Part shown: piece after piece, positions 10,278-21,194 of the stretch
Numbering within the stretch: position 1 is the stretch's first letter
Layout: each line of letters begins with the position of its first letter
Source: Galeopsis tetrahit
Taxonomy: Eukaryota > Streptophyta > Magnoliopsida > Lamiales > Lamiaceae
DNA: 64,000 bases
Direction of reading: 5' to 3'
Assembly (NCBI GenBank): GCA_963675135.1
Contig: OY776122.1
Coordinates: forward strand, 16,414,881 to 16,478,880
The notes under the pieces: model-generated
Databases searched by the model: none
Told to the model about the DNA's origin: nothing
What the model saw: only the letters and a program-made list of their open reading frames with translations
Made by a program: the position numbers and the translations under genes

Positions 10278-10672
10278 ATCAACGTTTAATCCAAAATACG
10301 GCGTCAAGCCTTTGGATTAACGTTACAAAGTCCCAAATTCAAGAACGATCTTCAACGACGTTCATCCAAAAAGTCCCTAAATTCGGCGATTAATCCAAAA
10401 TACGGTGCTAAACCTTTGGATTAACGTTATAAAAGCCCCAAATACAAGATCGGAAAGGATTCGGCTACGGATCCAGCTCCAAAAGCTCAAGAAATCCAAG
10501 TGAAGTTCAAGAAGAGAGAATCAGAGGAGAAATTAGAGATTGTAACCCGCAAATACTCGGTTTTAATCCGAAATTAAATTAAATCGTTTACCATTTTCGC
10601 GTTTATTATTTAATTCACGAATTTGTGTTTACAGACACCTTTCTTATTTTTGTATTCATCTTGTTACATTTA

Positions 10673-10830
10673 GGGCATGTTTGATAGCAAAGACTAATTA
10701 TCTAAGATTAGGATGATAACTAAACTTTATAAATTTTAAAGCATAATCTACCCTTAATCTATGTTATCAAACAATCAATAAAAATAATATATAGTTAATC
10801 TAGGTTTAATCTAAGCTATCAAACATGGCC
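10673..10830. mobile_element. Tourist-like MITE (PIF/Harbinger derived)
   Basis: A 158-bp element with terminal inverted repeats GGGCATGTTTGATAGC and GCTATCAAACATGGCC, flanked by the 3-bp duplication TTA (10670-10672 and 10831-10833). It has no coding capacity. TTA/TAA duplication is the hallmark of PIF/Harbinger transposition. Confidence 0.85.
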
Positions 10831-10833
10831 TTA

Positions 10834-12125
10834 AATAAATATTCAGTATGAATTTAAATGTTACTTAGCTACATGATCCAATGTTTATGCATATTACGTA
10901 ATTATTTCGATGAAAAAGTCGTAACTTACAGGGACTATGGTTCGAAAAGATCCTTGGGACAACTCCAAAGCACATAATAAAATAATATATCAACATTAAT
11001 TAAAAAAAATACTCCCCCATTTTTACTTATTTATTTTAAATGTTCTTTTTATAAGCTTCACATTTTCTTTGATGACAAAATGTTACTAGTCCAACCCACG
11101 ACAAAAAAAGGAAAAAAAAAAAAAACTTTAATTTGACCAAATTATCCCTTGTGACTCGACAACAATATCAGAGTGTGGTTGCAGTGAACACTAGTGTCGA
11201 TGATGGTACCCAACAACACTACTTATATTTGTATCAGACTTTGATTACTGTTGCCTCCACTCTCCGAATGACCAATACTGTTGTGTTTGTGTTTCAAACC
11301 TTTTCAGCTTTTAACATAAAACTGTCTATTTTAATTAGACTCTCTCCGTTTCACGTTTATTTTTTACTCAGTTGATCTGGTTTAATGTAAACATTATTTA
11401 ATACTCTCTTCTTTCTATACTTATTTATTCATTTACTAAAACGATTTATCTTGGAGTACTTGTTTATTCATTTCTTAAAAAAGAAATCATTTTATCACTT
11501 TATATATTACACACCCATTTGCCAAAACGATTTGTCTAATGTATTGACAAGTTTGCCCTTAGTAAGATTAATTAATAAAGGTAAATTGAAATTAGGAGTA
11601 TTTTCTAGATGAAAAGGAGGGTAAAATTTGGAGAAATGATAGTAAAAAAAAATGCTAAAACATCATTTCATTGTGTACAAAAATAGAATGTTAAAATATC
11701 ATTTATTATATTGAAAGTATGATGAGATATTGTAGGGTTTATTTATAAATAAAGTGATGATAATTTGAGTAAATAAGTAATGATTGGAGTATGGAGATAA
11801 AATAGTGTGAATGATATTATTTTTAAATAAGAAATTGGACAAAAATGGAAAGTATAAATAATGAAATTGGAAGTATTTAAAGTGATAATTTTTTTTGTTT
11901 TTTAAAATAGACAAATTAGTATGAAATGAACTAAAAAAACAGGTAATCTAATATGCAATAAGGATAGATTTTGGAGAATCAGGAATCTTTTTCTCAATGG
12001 CCCTGGACTTGACAAGGATTGTGACGAATAATTATTAGCCAACTTGAATATGTACAAACAATTTGGATACATGTATTTCTTTTTTGCAAAACAATACTAT
12101 GTATTTAATATCGATTTTAATTATA
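10834..12125. other. Intergenic AT-rich DNA
   Basis: No gene, RNA or bounded element is supported. Short stretches around 11400-11600 resemble decayed Stowaway sequence but have no matching ends. Confidence 0.5.
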
Positions 12126-12488
12126 TACTCCCTCCATTTTTTTAATAAGTGTCACTTTGACCCTCCATTTTTTAATAAGGAGGGTGTATTCAATTGAGAT
12201 TCTGTTTGATTTGTTTGGACTTAAAAAGTCAGTGGATTTAGAAAATTCATAGACTCTATGCAGAGTTTGACTGACTTTTTTATTGATTTATATGAATTTT
12301 CATAGATTTGACAGGATTCTGAAATACACATTTTTTTATTTATTTAAATGGATTTCCATAAACTACGCCCCTAAAATTATTGATGCAAACGTATATCGAA
12401 CACACTTGTATATAAAAAAATTATCTAAATTATTTAGAAAAAATATCAAAAATATATCATTGTTATTAGCAATACTGGTTCTCAATGC

Positions 12489-12606
12489 ATTAGCTTGTTG
12501 TGGTTGGCTTTGAGAAAGCAATTTCAAATTTTCCTCTTCCACAGATGATTAGCTTGTTGTGGTTGGCTTTGAGAAAGCAATTTCAAATTTTCCTCTTCCA
12601 CAGATG
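12489..12606. repeat. 59-bp tandem duplication inside the PIF/Harbinger element
   Basis: Units 12489-12547 and 12548-12606 (ATTAGCTTGTTGTGGTTGGC…) are essentially identical, indicating a recent duplication. Confidence 0.9.
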
Positions 12607-12627
12607 CGGTGTGTAATTCAGTCCAAG

Positions 12628-12884
12628 CTAGTACCTTGTGTTTGAAATGGGAACCTGTGATTTGAAAATACCAAAAATTCTCTCAATCACATTTCTTAAT
12701 GATGCATGAGGAAGAAGAAAGATTGAATAATTGCATTTTTGGAGTGACGACCTTGACCACCAAAATCTTTTAGATGATATCGAACACCACGTAATGGGGG
12801 AGTTGACCACGTAATGGGGAGTTGACCACGTAATGGGGAGTTGACGTCGATTACTGGAGTGACACATCTTGATGTTGCTAACAT
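12628..12884 (-). pseudogene. PIF/Harbinger transposase fragment
   Basis: Two overlapping minus-strand frames carry pieces of the C-terminal DDE nuclease region of HARBI1-like transposases: RGVRYHLKDFGGQG (frame of 12696-12884) and then, one frameshift later, HASLRNVIERIFGIFK (frame of 12628-12867). These motifs are diagnostic for the family. Everything upstream in the gene, including most of the catalytic core, is missing, so no active enzyme can be made. The short GTTGACCACGTAATGGGGA repeats inside (12795-12845) are a local expansion. Confidence 0.85.
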
Positions 12885-13094
12885 AACGATATACTATAAT
12901 TTTTAAAGAAAAAATATAATTTTAAAATACAGTTTTCAGGATAATAATAATTGTGGTGAAGAATATGTGACGTCTATTACTGGAGTGACACATCTTGATG
13001 TTGCTAACATAACGATATACTATAATTTTTAAAGAAAAAATATAATTTTAAAATACAGTTTTCACGATAATAATAATGGTGGTGAAGAATATGT
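12843..13094. repeat. 126-bp tandem duplication inside the PIF/Harbinger element
   Basis: GACGTCGATTACTGGAGTG… at 12843 recurs at 12969 with a few mismatches. It lies on the transposase-fragment side and contains no frame of its own. Confidence 0.85.
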
Positions 13095-13880
13095 GATGCT
13101 TATCGAAGAACATGGATAGATTTTATTTTACATGGTTAGATTTTATTTTGTTTGAATGAAGAAAGAGTAGGAAGATTCGTTTGAAGAAGAGCACGAAGAT
13201 GGACAACTTTTCGATTTTGTAAACTATGAGGCTGTGTAGAATTTTGTGGTTCGAAATACACTACTTTCTTCTCTTTCAGAGTTTCTGAGAGAATCCATTG
13301 AAATCTCTACTTTTTAGAAGAGATTTCGAATAGTGAAATTTATTTATATTTTTGAAGGAGAATCCAACTAAATCCATAGAGTATTAAAATCCATAGATTG
13401 TTGAATACCTAAAAATTTCTAAAGACTTTTTAAAATCCGTATTGAATACCTCAAAATTTTGAAAGACTTTTAAAAATCCGGATTGAATACCCCCAGATTT
13501 TAAAAGTCCAAAAAAATCCAACAGAGTCTCAATTGAATACACCCCCTAAGTGTCACTTTGACTTTTTAACTAATTTTAAAATAAGTGTCATTCTAGGGGT
13601 TTTTTTTTTAATTTTGACTATTTTATCCTTATTCATTTACCATAAATATTTTTCATTAATAAATTCCACAAAAATTGTTTATACTAAAATTAATTTGATT
13701 TATGAATACTAGCTATATTCTTAACTACATTCTTTATCAAACAAAATTTCTATATAAAAAGTAGTTATAATTAATGAAGGGTGATATCGACCACACTTTA
13801 TAATCTTAATTTATTGAAAAAAGTCAAAATGACACTTATTAAAAGATGGAGGGAGTAGCATTTAATATACACCAAAAAAT

Positions 13881-14560
13881 TGGCTTTTTTAATTAAATAT
13901 TAATGTTTATATATTTTTTTTAATCTTATATTGGTGTTTGGTGTCCATTTAATAATATAAATAGGAGCGCCCTTTGTACATACGTCACTCACCAGAAACA
14001 TTGAGGGGACCCTTTGCACAAGCGTTGCTTTGCAGAAATCAAGACAGCTCCGACAACAGTGCAGGTGTGTGTCAGATTTGATTGTTGTAGGGGGAGGAGC
14101 GCTTATACATATGGCGCCCTCTGCACCCCTACCTTACTTTTTTACCAGTAGACATATGACCGCATTATTAATACCTAATTAACCAAAACACATTTTCATT
14201 CCAAATTTCACTCTTCATTCTTCAACACACTTTCTTCATTTGGTTAATTAGGTATTAATAATGCGGTCACATGGGGTAGTAGGTCAACAGGTAAAAAAGC
14301 AAGGTAGGGGGTGTAGAGGGCGCCTTATGAATAGGCACTCCTTCCCCTACAATAATCAGATCAGACACACACCTGCATTGCTGTCAGAACTATCTTGATT
14401 TATGCGAAGCAGCGTCTGTGCAAAGGGCGCCCTCACTGTTTCAGGTGAGTGACGCCTGTACAAAAAACGCTCCTATTTATATTATTAAACGGACACCAAA
14501 CATCAATATAAGATTAAAAAAAAAAAAAAAATCTAAACATTAATATTTAATTAAAAAAGC
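13881..14560. mobile_element. 680-bp foldback element, probably Mutator-like
   Basis: Two arms of about 310 bp are inverted copies of each other around a loop at about 14188-14238 (loop neighbours TAATTAACCAAA / TTTGGTTAATTA). The ends GGCTTTTTTAATTAAATATT and complement are flanked by a perfect 9-bp repeat CCAAAAAAT (13872-13880 and 14561-14569); 9-bp duplications are typical of Mutator-like elements. No coding frame. A transcript would fold into a very long hairpin. Confidence 0.82.
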
Positions 14561-14569
14561 CCAAAAAAT

Positions 14570-15875
14570 AAAATATAAACAACATTAGGTTGTAACCAAG
14601 GATCCCACTACAAAATACTCCATATTTTAAGCTTAACATTATAATTTACAAATTTTAGTATGGGATCCAATTTACTATGTTGTCTTTTCACAGTCATTCC
14701 GTTGAATTTCATTATTTCTATATTTTTTTAATGTTAATTTTATTATTTTTATTCACATTTTAAAAACAATATTATTACGATATTTTTATATTTACTCTTC
14801 AATTCCACCCTCACTTATTGAGTGAAATTTAGTATTCGGTGTGTTCGTAGTTGGAACTTCCTTTACTTTACTCAACCTACTACTTGATCACTTCCACGAG
14901 TTCATGTTGTTGGGGAATGACCATTCAACTTGTAAATTATTTGTTTTAATTTTGCAATGTGTAGTGTGGAAGATTTTGAAGGTACGAATAGTTATTATAC
15001 TCATTAACAATAATATTTCACTTTAACCTCTAAAAAATACTTATTTATTGAAATGGTCAATCACTTGATTTATGAGTAGAATATACATTAAATACTTATA
15101 ATACCTCAAACTCGTAATAAACTTTATTTAACATATATTCGTGTTCAATAAACGAAGATAATGACTTATAACTTTTTCTAGTTTGAAAATCCAATTAGAG
15201 GGGGGCGGTGTGGGTGTAGGAATCCAAGTCATAAGCAAACTGCTACTAATTAAGGTGGAGATCTACGAAGGATGATGTGGATCGAATATTTTGTTTTGAG
15301 GTTTCAATCGCGAATTTATTTTGGAAATAGGCTCCACACGAATTTCTACTTGCCACAAATGAAATCGTTTCATATTTGGTGTTATAATTTTGGAAACTAT
15401 AAATAAAAAATAATATTATAAAATTTTATACCTACAAATAAAAATTAATTATAATTTTTTTAATAAACTTCATTTTATTAATTTAAATTTAACAACTTTT
15501 GTTATGTTTCAAAGAAAATTAATTTTAACTGTTTCAACTCATAATAAGTGAAACAGTGTTAAAATTTAACATGCATTCTCGTTGAGACATTAGTCAACAA
15601 ATGTAGAACTTAAAATATACTCCATACAATATATTCCGTGATGATTTGCATACCTTAACAAGTTCACTTTTGAATTTTTAGTGATATGTGAGGTGAAATA
15701 AATGAGGAGTATTTTGAGTGATTTAGTGATATTTAAAAGGAATTTAGTGAGGTTAAATAAATGAGAAGTATTTTGGTTGATTTAGTATTGTTTAAATGTG
15801 ATCTAGTGAGGTGTACAGAAGAATGTGGATACAAAATGAGTGACAATTTTAAAAATAAAATAATGTAGGTGAGTA
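14570..15875. other. Intergenic AT-rich DNA
   Basis: No gene or bounded element is seen. A weak duplication containing GAGGTGAAATAAATGAGGAGTATTTTG recurs around 15690-15780. Confidence 0.5.
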
Positions 15876-16025
15876 CAGTAGAAACTCTTTAAATTAATAC
15901 TCGATAAATTAATAAACTCTCTAAGATAATATTTTTGGCCGGTCCTGACTCGGGGATAGCGTGCTAAATTAATAAACTCGCTAAAATTATAAGATAATAC
16001 ATTTTTTGTAATTTCTATAGACCCC
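15876..16025. mobile_element. Emigrant/pogo-like MITE fragment
   Basis: The left end CAGTAGAAACTCTTTAAATT follows a TA dinucleotide and resembles the Emigrant (pogo-derived) terminus CAGTAAAACCTCTATAAATT. Internal AAATTAATAAACTCTCTAAG and AAATTAATAAACTCGCTAA are typical subterminal repeats. A matching right end is not visible, so this is truncated. Confidence 0.55.
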
Positions 16026-16139
16026 AAATAAAATATAAATTAATAATTCCTTATATACTATCTATTACATGCATGAATGATTTTTGAATGTTTCTTAAAA
16101 AATGACTTGGATTATCATTGTTGCGCTTGCATAATGTTT

Positions 16140-16360
16140 TTCGAATCTCGTCGGTTATTATTTTTTTTTACACCTATAACATTTTTACAACGATATGAGA
16201 GTGGGACTCGAACTCACAACATTTTATTAAAAATGGTACTATGATATGATTACCATTAGGCTATAACCTAATTTCTATAATTATTTTATCATTATCAATA
16301 TATATTCGCTATTTTGGACTCGAGTGCATGGTGTGCACTCGAGTCCACAACAGATTTACT
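16140..16360 (-). mobile_element. Remnant of foldback family: one end plus tRNA-like box pair
   Basis: The right terminus contains the palindrome GGACTCGAGTGCATGGTGTG…CACTCGAGTCC and ends CAGATTTACT, matching other members at 17141, 24154 and 58953. About 95 bp inside, on the minus strand, are a perfect Pol III A box TAGCCTAATGG (16253-16263) and a B box AGTTCGAGTCC (16204-16214). The left end and target duplication were not found. Confidence 0.6.
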
Positions 16361-17131
16361 CATAAAAATGAAGACGATGAGGTGGGTTTAAATTTGGGTT
16401 CATACTCCATGAGTAGGGTCTAGACCTGATTAAGTGGATACATGGATCGGGTTTAGTTTATACATATGTGCATTTATATAAATTTATATACATATTAATG
16501 TATAGATGACTATCTTTAAAAAAAAAATTTAAAAGTTAATTTTACCGTAATACTCTTATTAAAAAAATATTAATATTCAGTTAGGGCCTTAGGGGTATAT
16601 TCAACCATTGTGTAAATATATTTCAGTTGTAGTGTTTTAGTATAAAATAAATATGACATACTTTAGATAATTATATATTTTAAATTGAATTATGTAATGT
16701 TAAAATAAAAATATTGTCTATATTAAAATTATAGACGGGACTGGTTGGTATTTAGTAGTGTACAGTATATGAGGATGAGGATATATAACCTACATTAAAT
16801 CAAAGGACGTGGATATCAATTTATGAAAAATAAATCAACTTCGTACTATAAAATAAAAAAAGGTCAAAATCAAATGTATCATACATTCATGTCCTGAAAC
16901 TATGGATAACAATTACGTGGATAGAACATAATTTAGAGAAAATAATTTTCATTGCTAAAACTCAAAATGTATCATATATTCATAAAAATATGGATAACAA
17001 TTACATGGATAGGATAAAATTTTGAAGAAACAATTTTAATTTAAAATAAAAAATCAGAATCAAAATGGGTAACAATTATACGGATATAATAAAATTTCAA
17101 TTTTTCTCTTTCTTATTTTCACTATTATTAT
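16361..17131. other. Intergenic AT-rich DNA
   Basis: No gene or bounded repeat is supported. Related phrases (ATGGATAACAATTACGTGGATAG) recur at about 16900, 16990 and 17070 as decayed direct repeats. Confidence 0.5.
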
Positions 17132-17140
17132 TTTTTTAAA

Positions 17141-17342
17141 GGTAAAGTCTAGTATGCACTCGAGTGCATGCTGTGCACCCTAGTCCATGTGCAACTTTTC
17201 AGTTTACTGACTTACACTTTTTGGTAATGGTGTTGCACTTTTCAATTATTACTCATTCATCAAAAAGTGTAAGTCAGTAAACTGAAAAGTGCACATAGAC
17301 TAGGGTGCACAGCATGCACTCGAGTTCATAGCAGACCAACCC
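17141..17342. mobile_element. Short foldback element (hairpin member of the family)
   Basis: Nearly all 202 bp form one inverted repeat: GTCTAGTATGCACTCGAGTG…CTTTTCAGTTTACTGACTTA and its complement around a 40-bp loop. Ends GGTAAAGTCT and CAGACCAACCC are flanked by the 9-bp duplication TTTTTTAAA (17132-17140 and 17343-17351). It carries the CACTTTTCAGT motif but no tRNA-like box pair. Confidence 0.85.
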
Positions 17343-17351
17343 TTTTTTAAA

Positions 17352-17897
17352 TCAAATTAAATTTATGTACTAATTATAAATTAACGGAAAGATAATTTCA
17401 GCAACTTTAATGCCCATACGGGTTATCATCCTCTTTCCACCTAAACCGATAGGCTTGCACATTGTTTCTTGATATTCTTTTTTTTTTCTCTACAATATCA
17501 AGAATCTTTAAATTTTACCCTGAAAAAGAAAAAAAAAAAGAAAAAGGAATAATTAGATTTATTGCAAGAAGAATCATGGATTCTCTATCCGTCCTTTGAT
17601 TACTTTTTGTTGTCTATAAGGTCAAAAGAAGCGTGTATCATCCATCTCTTTTTAGATTCATAGTTTACTATGTACCGGAGTTTAGTAAATTGAGTAATAA
17701 AATTTGTAAATAATAAAGTAAAGTAATAAAATAATGATATGTGATGCAATTTTAAAATGTCTTAACAATGCACTTTAAAGTTGTTTTACCGTTATATTAA
17801 GAAATTATGAATTTTGTTTGGAATTATTTGCTTCCTCATAACTTATTTAAATGATATTAATTGTATTATTAAAATGTATTACTAATTGATTGACCAA
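17352..17897. other. Intergenic AT-rich DNA
   Basis: Nothing recognisable except poly-A/T runs. Confidence 0.5.
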
Positions 17898-17899
17898 TA

Positions 17900-18141
17900 C
17901 TCTCTCCATCCTAAAAGAAACTTTCACACCTATTTTTTTTTTTTTTCCTTTAGAAACTCCACCCATACAATATCTAAAATATTATATTTAATGTCATTAT
18001 TTTTATGGTACATACATATATACAAATCAATTCACTTATTTATTTTTTTTATAAATTTATATCTTAAAATTTTATTTATTATAATATTTTTTAAAAAGAG
18101 GGTGAATAGTAAGTATGAAAATTAATCCATGACGGAGGGAG
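17900..18141. mobile_element. Stowaway-like MITE
   Basis: The 242-bp element has ends CTCTCTCCATCCTAAAAG and CATGACGGAGGGAG and is flanked by TA on both sides (17898-17899 and 18142-18143). It is AT-rich and non-coding. Confidence 0.8.
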
Positions 18142-18143
18142 TA

Positions 18144-19344
18144 TTAATTATTTACATTGACTATTATAATTAGTTGTGGATTAATGTGACTGAAAATTTT
18201 AAAAAGGGGAATAGACTCTAATTCATTATCTAAATGTTAGATAATCGTGTTATATATTAACCAGTGTCGTTTTAGATTTTAAATTATGTATTGTTTTAGC
18301 TATTTTAAACAAAGTACACAATAAGGGCCAATTTGCCCCTTGAGTTATAGTTGGAGGGCCCGAATGTAGTTTTTCCATTTTTATTATTGTATGAGCAAGT
18401 TTTGTGTGAAATACAATGTGAGATAGGTATCACCTTATAAGTCTATCATTTAAAAAAAAATGAAGTATCATTTTTTTAAAAATAGATGCAAAATGCATCA
18501 TTTTAAGGTAAAAGTTTAAAAAGTTATACACTTTATATTAAAAACTTTATGTTGAAAAGTGATAATGATCTCATCTGATTTGATCTCACGGTGAAACGTA
18601 CTCTCACAACTTTTTTTTTTTTAATCCTTTCACGTGAATGCAGCTTACGGGCTGAAAATGAATTAGCACTTTGATTTATCTGTTTCATTTTTCGTATTTT
18701 AATAATTTTTGAACCATGTAAACAATGCATGTCAACAATTTACAATATAAAATACAATTAAAACATATGATTTCATGTAAAGAAGGAGCCCAACTATGTA
18801 ACCAAGAGCGCAAATTAGATCTTGTCAGTCTCTTAATTGCATAATTATGCCTTATATTTCGCATTAAACTTTGAAAAATATTCACTCTCTAAAGGACAAT
18901 GAGATAATGTCCTACGGATAACTTTTTAGTATATATTTAAATAATCCACTATATAATTATAGTAAATAAAATCATAAATTTTTTTCCGTTTTCACTTTCA
19001 ACTTCATTGTTGGTTTGACCAAAAAATTAATTCATTGTTGATTACACTTACTATAAAGTTTAAACTATCAACTCGCAAATCCCAAATTTAAAGTTTGATT
19101 TTGTCCAAACTCGACTCCAACATTAATGTAAATATCAAATTCAAAATTGACATTCCAACTTCATCCAAAAAGGGTTGTCTCTAACTTACTTCATTTGAGT
19201 TTAATTCTAATTCTACACCTCTGCAATCGATTGCATACACGCATCACTCTTAAATGTATATATACATTTGAATTTTAATGTTTAATTTATTCAATTTAAT
19301 ATTTGACCTCAACACTTGAATACCGTCCAAATTTAAGGCAAAAA
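18144..19344. other. Intergenic AT-rich DNA
   Basis: No gene or bounded element is supported. Confidence 0.5.
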
Positions 19345-19552
19345 CTTGTGTGAGACCGTCTCACGGATTCCTTTTAACTCATATTTTAAAATTTTGGGTA
19401 AGATAGTCCATTTTTTTCCAAATTTTTGTTTGTAAAAAAAAAAACTAAAAAAGTGATGATGTTTTTAACAAAAGTGACTATCACTTTTTCTCAAACATTA
19501 TCACTTTTTACCTGAGTGTTAAGTGAGACGGTCTCACCCAAGACTAGCTTCA
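19345..19552. repeat. MITE-like inverted repeat with GAGACCGTCTCAC ends
   Basis: The left end CTTGTGTGAGACCGTCTCAC and right end GTGAGACGGTCTCACCCAAG are inverted copies, each itself palindromic. Internal GTGACTATCAC and TATCACTTTTT also pair. Related sequence occurs near 21195-21420 and twice near 22310-22480. No clear target duplication was found. Confidence 0.6.
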
Positions 19553-19800
19553 AATTCAATTATATGAGTGCAACCAATTGTAACAAAGTGTCACTCTCAT
19601 CTTAAACTCAATATTAAACTCAATATCATTACTTTTTCTACATAAAAAAACACTTTTCTTTGTTTTATTCAATTCAATTGACTATATCATAAGCTAATAC
19701 ATTTTTTTTTACTAATAAATAATTCTTACATTAAAAAAAAAAAAAAACTTATAATAAAACACAGATGTTGAATTGAATAAGAACGGAGTAGTAAAATGTA

Positions 19801-20050
19801 CTCCCTCAGTCCCAAAATTATAATCTTACAGTATTCATTTTTTATTTGTTTCAAAATATAGCCTCAGTGTCTTTTGAAATAGTGTATAAAAGAGAAAATA
19901 TAATTTTTTTTTAAAATTTCAGAATCATTTAAATAAAAATATATTTAAAATCATAAAATAAAATTTAGAATCTTATACACAATAAATAATAAGTATTTTA
20001 TTAGTTTTGAAAAAAAGTAAAATGAGAATACAAATTTGGATAGGAGGGAG
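19801..20050. mobile_element. Stowaway-like MITE in the promoter of the ATL gene
   Basis: The 250-bp element has ends CTCCCTCAGTCCCAAAATTA and GGATAGGAGGGAG and is flanked by TA (19799-19800 and 20051-20052). Its right end lies 40 bp upstream of the gene's TATA box. Confidence 0.82.
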
Positions 20051-20089
20051 TAAAGAGGAATCAAATTGGGCAAATTGTACTCGAAAATC

Positions 20090-20097
20090 TATATATA
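20090..20097 (+). promoter_or_regulatory. TATA box of the RING-H2 gene
   Basis: TATATATA lies 60 bp upstream of the start codon, leaving a short expected 5' UTR of roughly 30-40 bases. Confidence 0.6.
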
Positions 20098-20157
20098 CAG
20101 CTATGCCACTTTTATAGCTCATAAAAGCTCATAAACATATTCCATTTCATAAAAAAA

Positions 20158-20775
20158 ATGGATGAGAAAAATCAGGATTCAATCGGCTATGAGTTCAAAG
20201 GCAAAATCATGATTTCATCCGTACTCATTCTCTTCCTCGCCTGTTTCATCATTGTTTTATTTCACGTTTACAGCCGCTGGTTCCGCCGCCGCCGCACCAC
20301 CGCCACTTCCGCCGTCGTCATCGCCGCCGCCGCCGCCTCCGGAGGTCTCGATATTAAAGCTGTGAAATCTCTCCCAACTTTCGTTTACCAATCCAAAAAC
20401 CACGAATCTCCGCCGCCGGAATGCGCTGTGTGCTTGTCGGAGTTTGAAGACAACGAAACGGGTCGGGTTTTACCCGAATGCAACCACTGCTTTCACATCA
20501 ATTGTATAGACATGTGGCTACTGTCTCACTGTGATTGCCCACTCTGCAGGGCCCGGGTCACGGTTCAACCCGGTAAAAAACCTGAACACGTGGCAATCAA
20601 TGTATCGGGTAATTTGGGTTCCGGGTCGGGTGAGATTGATTCGGGTTGCTCTTCTCCTTCACGGCAAGATCCGGAAAAAGAAGAAGGGGCTCCGGATCCG
20701 GATAGGATAATTGGGCCGGATATTGAGTCCGGATCCAACAGCCCAATTTGGGTGTTAAAGAGGTTGCTTAAGTAA
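20158..20775 (+). CDS. ATL-family RING-H2 E3 ubiquitin ligase
   Basis: A complete single-exon gene for 205 residues, the usual architecture of the plant ATL family. Residues about 18-37 form one membrane helix, followed by an Arg-rich stretch and an alanine run. Then comes the GLD motif (GGLDIKAVKSLPTFVY, residues 62-77). The RING-H2 domain is complete: C89-x2-C92-x15-C108-x-H110-x2-H113-x2-C116-x10-C127-x2-C130, with the W120 that contacts E2 enzymes. Family members are membrane-anchored ligases that pass ubiquitin from E2 to targets, often in defence or stress responses. The exact target is not predictable. The C-terminal tail is Gly/Ser/Asp-rich. The start is the only in-frame ATG ahead of the membrane helix and follows an A-rich leader. 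This is one of only two intact host genes in the window. Confidence 0.95.
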   Translation: MDEKNQDSIGYEFKGKIMISSVLILFLACFIIVLFHVYSRWFRRRRTTATSAVVIAAAAASGGLDIKAVKSLPTFVYQSKNHESPPPECAVCLSEFEDNETGRVLPECNHCFHINCIDMWLLSHCDCPLCRARVTVQPGKKPEHVAINVSGNLGSGSGEIDSGCSSPSRQDPEKEEGAPDPDRIIGPDIESGSNSPIWVLKRLLK

Positions 20776-21194
20776 ACTTTGTTATCAAGAATTTAGAAAA
20801 GCAATTACATTTTAATTTTTTATGTACGTTTCAATGTAAGTATGATAAAATCACAGTTAATTATATGGAAACGACGACTCAAATTTGAGATTATGCTCAT
20901 GGATGGTAGTTAGATTAATATTATCACAAGAAAATTAAATTAGTGTTTTGAGGGAGTCTAATTTTGTATATTAACATTCAAATTTGACTCTAATAAATTC
21001 AGTCAAATATCGGGCCAGTTAAATTGTACATTAAAATTCAAATGTATCTATGCAATTGAATAATTTGTCCTTTTGTATTTGTTTCGTATTTATCTTTAAA
21101 ATGCAAGTGGGACGGATTCCATAAATCCACATTTTGTTGAGTGTCGTGGACAAAAAAATTATGTGAATTGGGTTCATGAAAACATTTTGCCCTA
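20776..21194. other. Downstream intergenic region of the RING-H2 gene
   Basis: AT-rich; holds the 3' UTR and terminator region, with no separate feature seen. Confidence 0.4.

Larger units (their letters stand above)
1..10633 (+). mobile_element. Ty3/gypsy LTR retrotransposon, Tat/Retand-like, 5' end outside window
   Basis: The window opens just before gag and contains the rest of the element through the 3' LTR. Domain order is gag, protease, RT, RNase H, a second RNase H, integrase, a long 3' non-coding region, polypurine tract and LTR. The duplicated RNase H, lack of a chromodomain and long 3' region with an antisense ORF are known traits of the Tat lineage. The LTR is closed by short inverted repeats TGTAGAC and GTTTACA. 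The 5' LTR and target duplication cannot be checked because they lie upstream. Confidence 0.93.
9528..10633 (+). repeat. 3' LTR of the Tat-like gypsy element
   Basis: The 1,106-bp repeat starts TGTAGACGAGG right after the polypurine tract and ends GTGTTTACA; TGTAGAC and GTTTACA form the terminal inverted repeat. A TATA box at 9934 separates U3 from R. U3 carries short tandem repeats at 9735-9910. R/U5 carries a 70-bp duplication, a 10-bp array, and two copies of a TTAATCCAAA…TTTGGATTAA hairpin (about 10286-10325 and 10391-10430). The partner LTR is outside the window. Confidence 0.85.
12179..13546 (-). mobile_element. PIF/Harbinger element, internally deleted
   Basis: A 1,368-bp element with inverted ends GG(A/G)GGTGTATTCAATTGAGA and its complement, flanked by TAA (12176-12178 and 13547-13549), inserted into a Stowaway MITE. 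A transposase fragment is recognisable on the minus strand. Two tandem duplications (59 bp and 126 bp) enlarge the centre. Confidence 0.88.
12128..13855. mobile_element. Stowaway-like MITE interrupted by a PIF/Harbinger element
   Basis: The ends CTCCCTCCATTTTTTTAATA and the complementary GATGGAGGGAG are flanked by TA dinucleotides (12126-12127 and 13856-13857), as in Tc1/mariner-derived Stowaway MITEs. Without the nested insertion it would be about 360 bp. Near the left end the CCTCCATTTTTTAATAAG segment is duplicated. Confidence 0.85.

Noticed and set aside
12283..12513. 76-codon plus-strand frame
   Set aside because: AT-rich interior of a PIF/Harbinger derivative without protein similarity.
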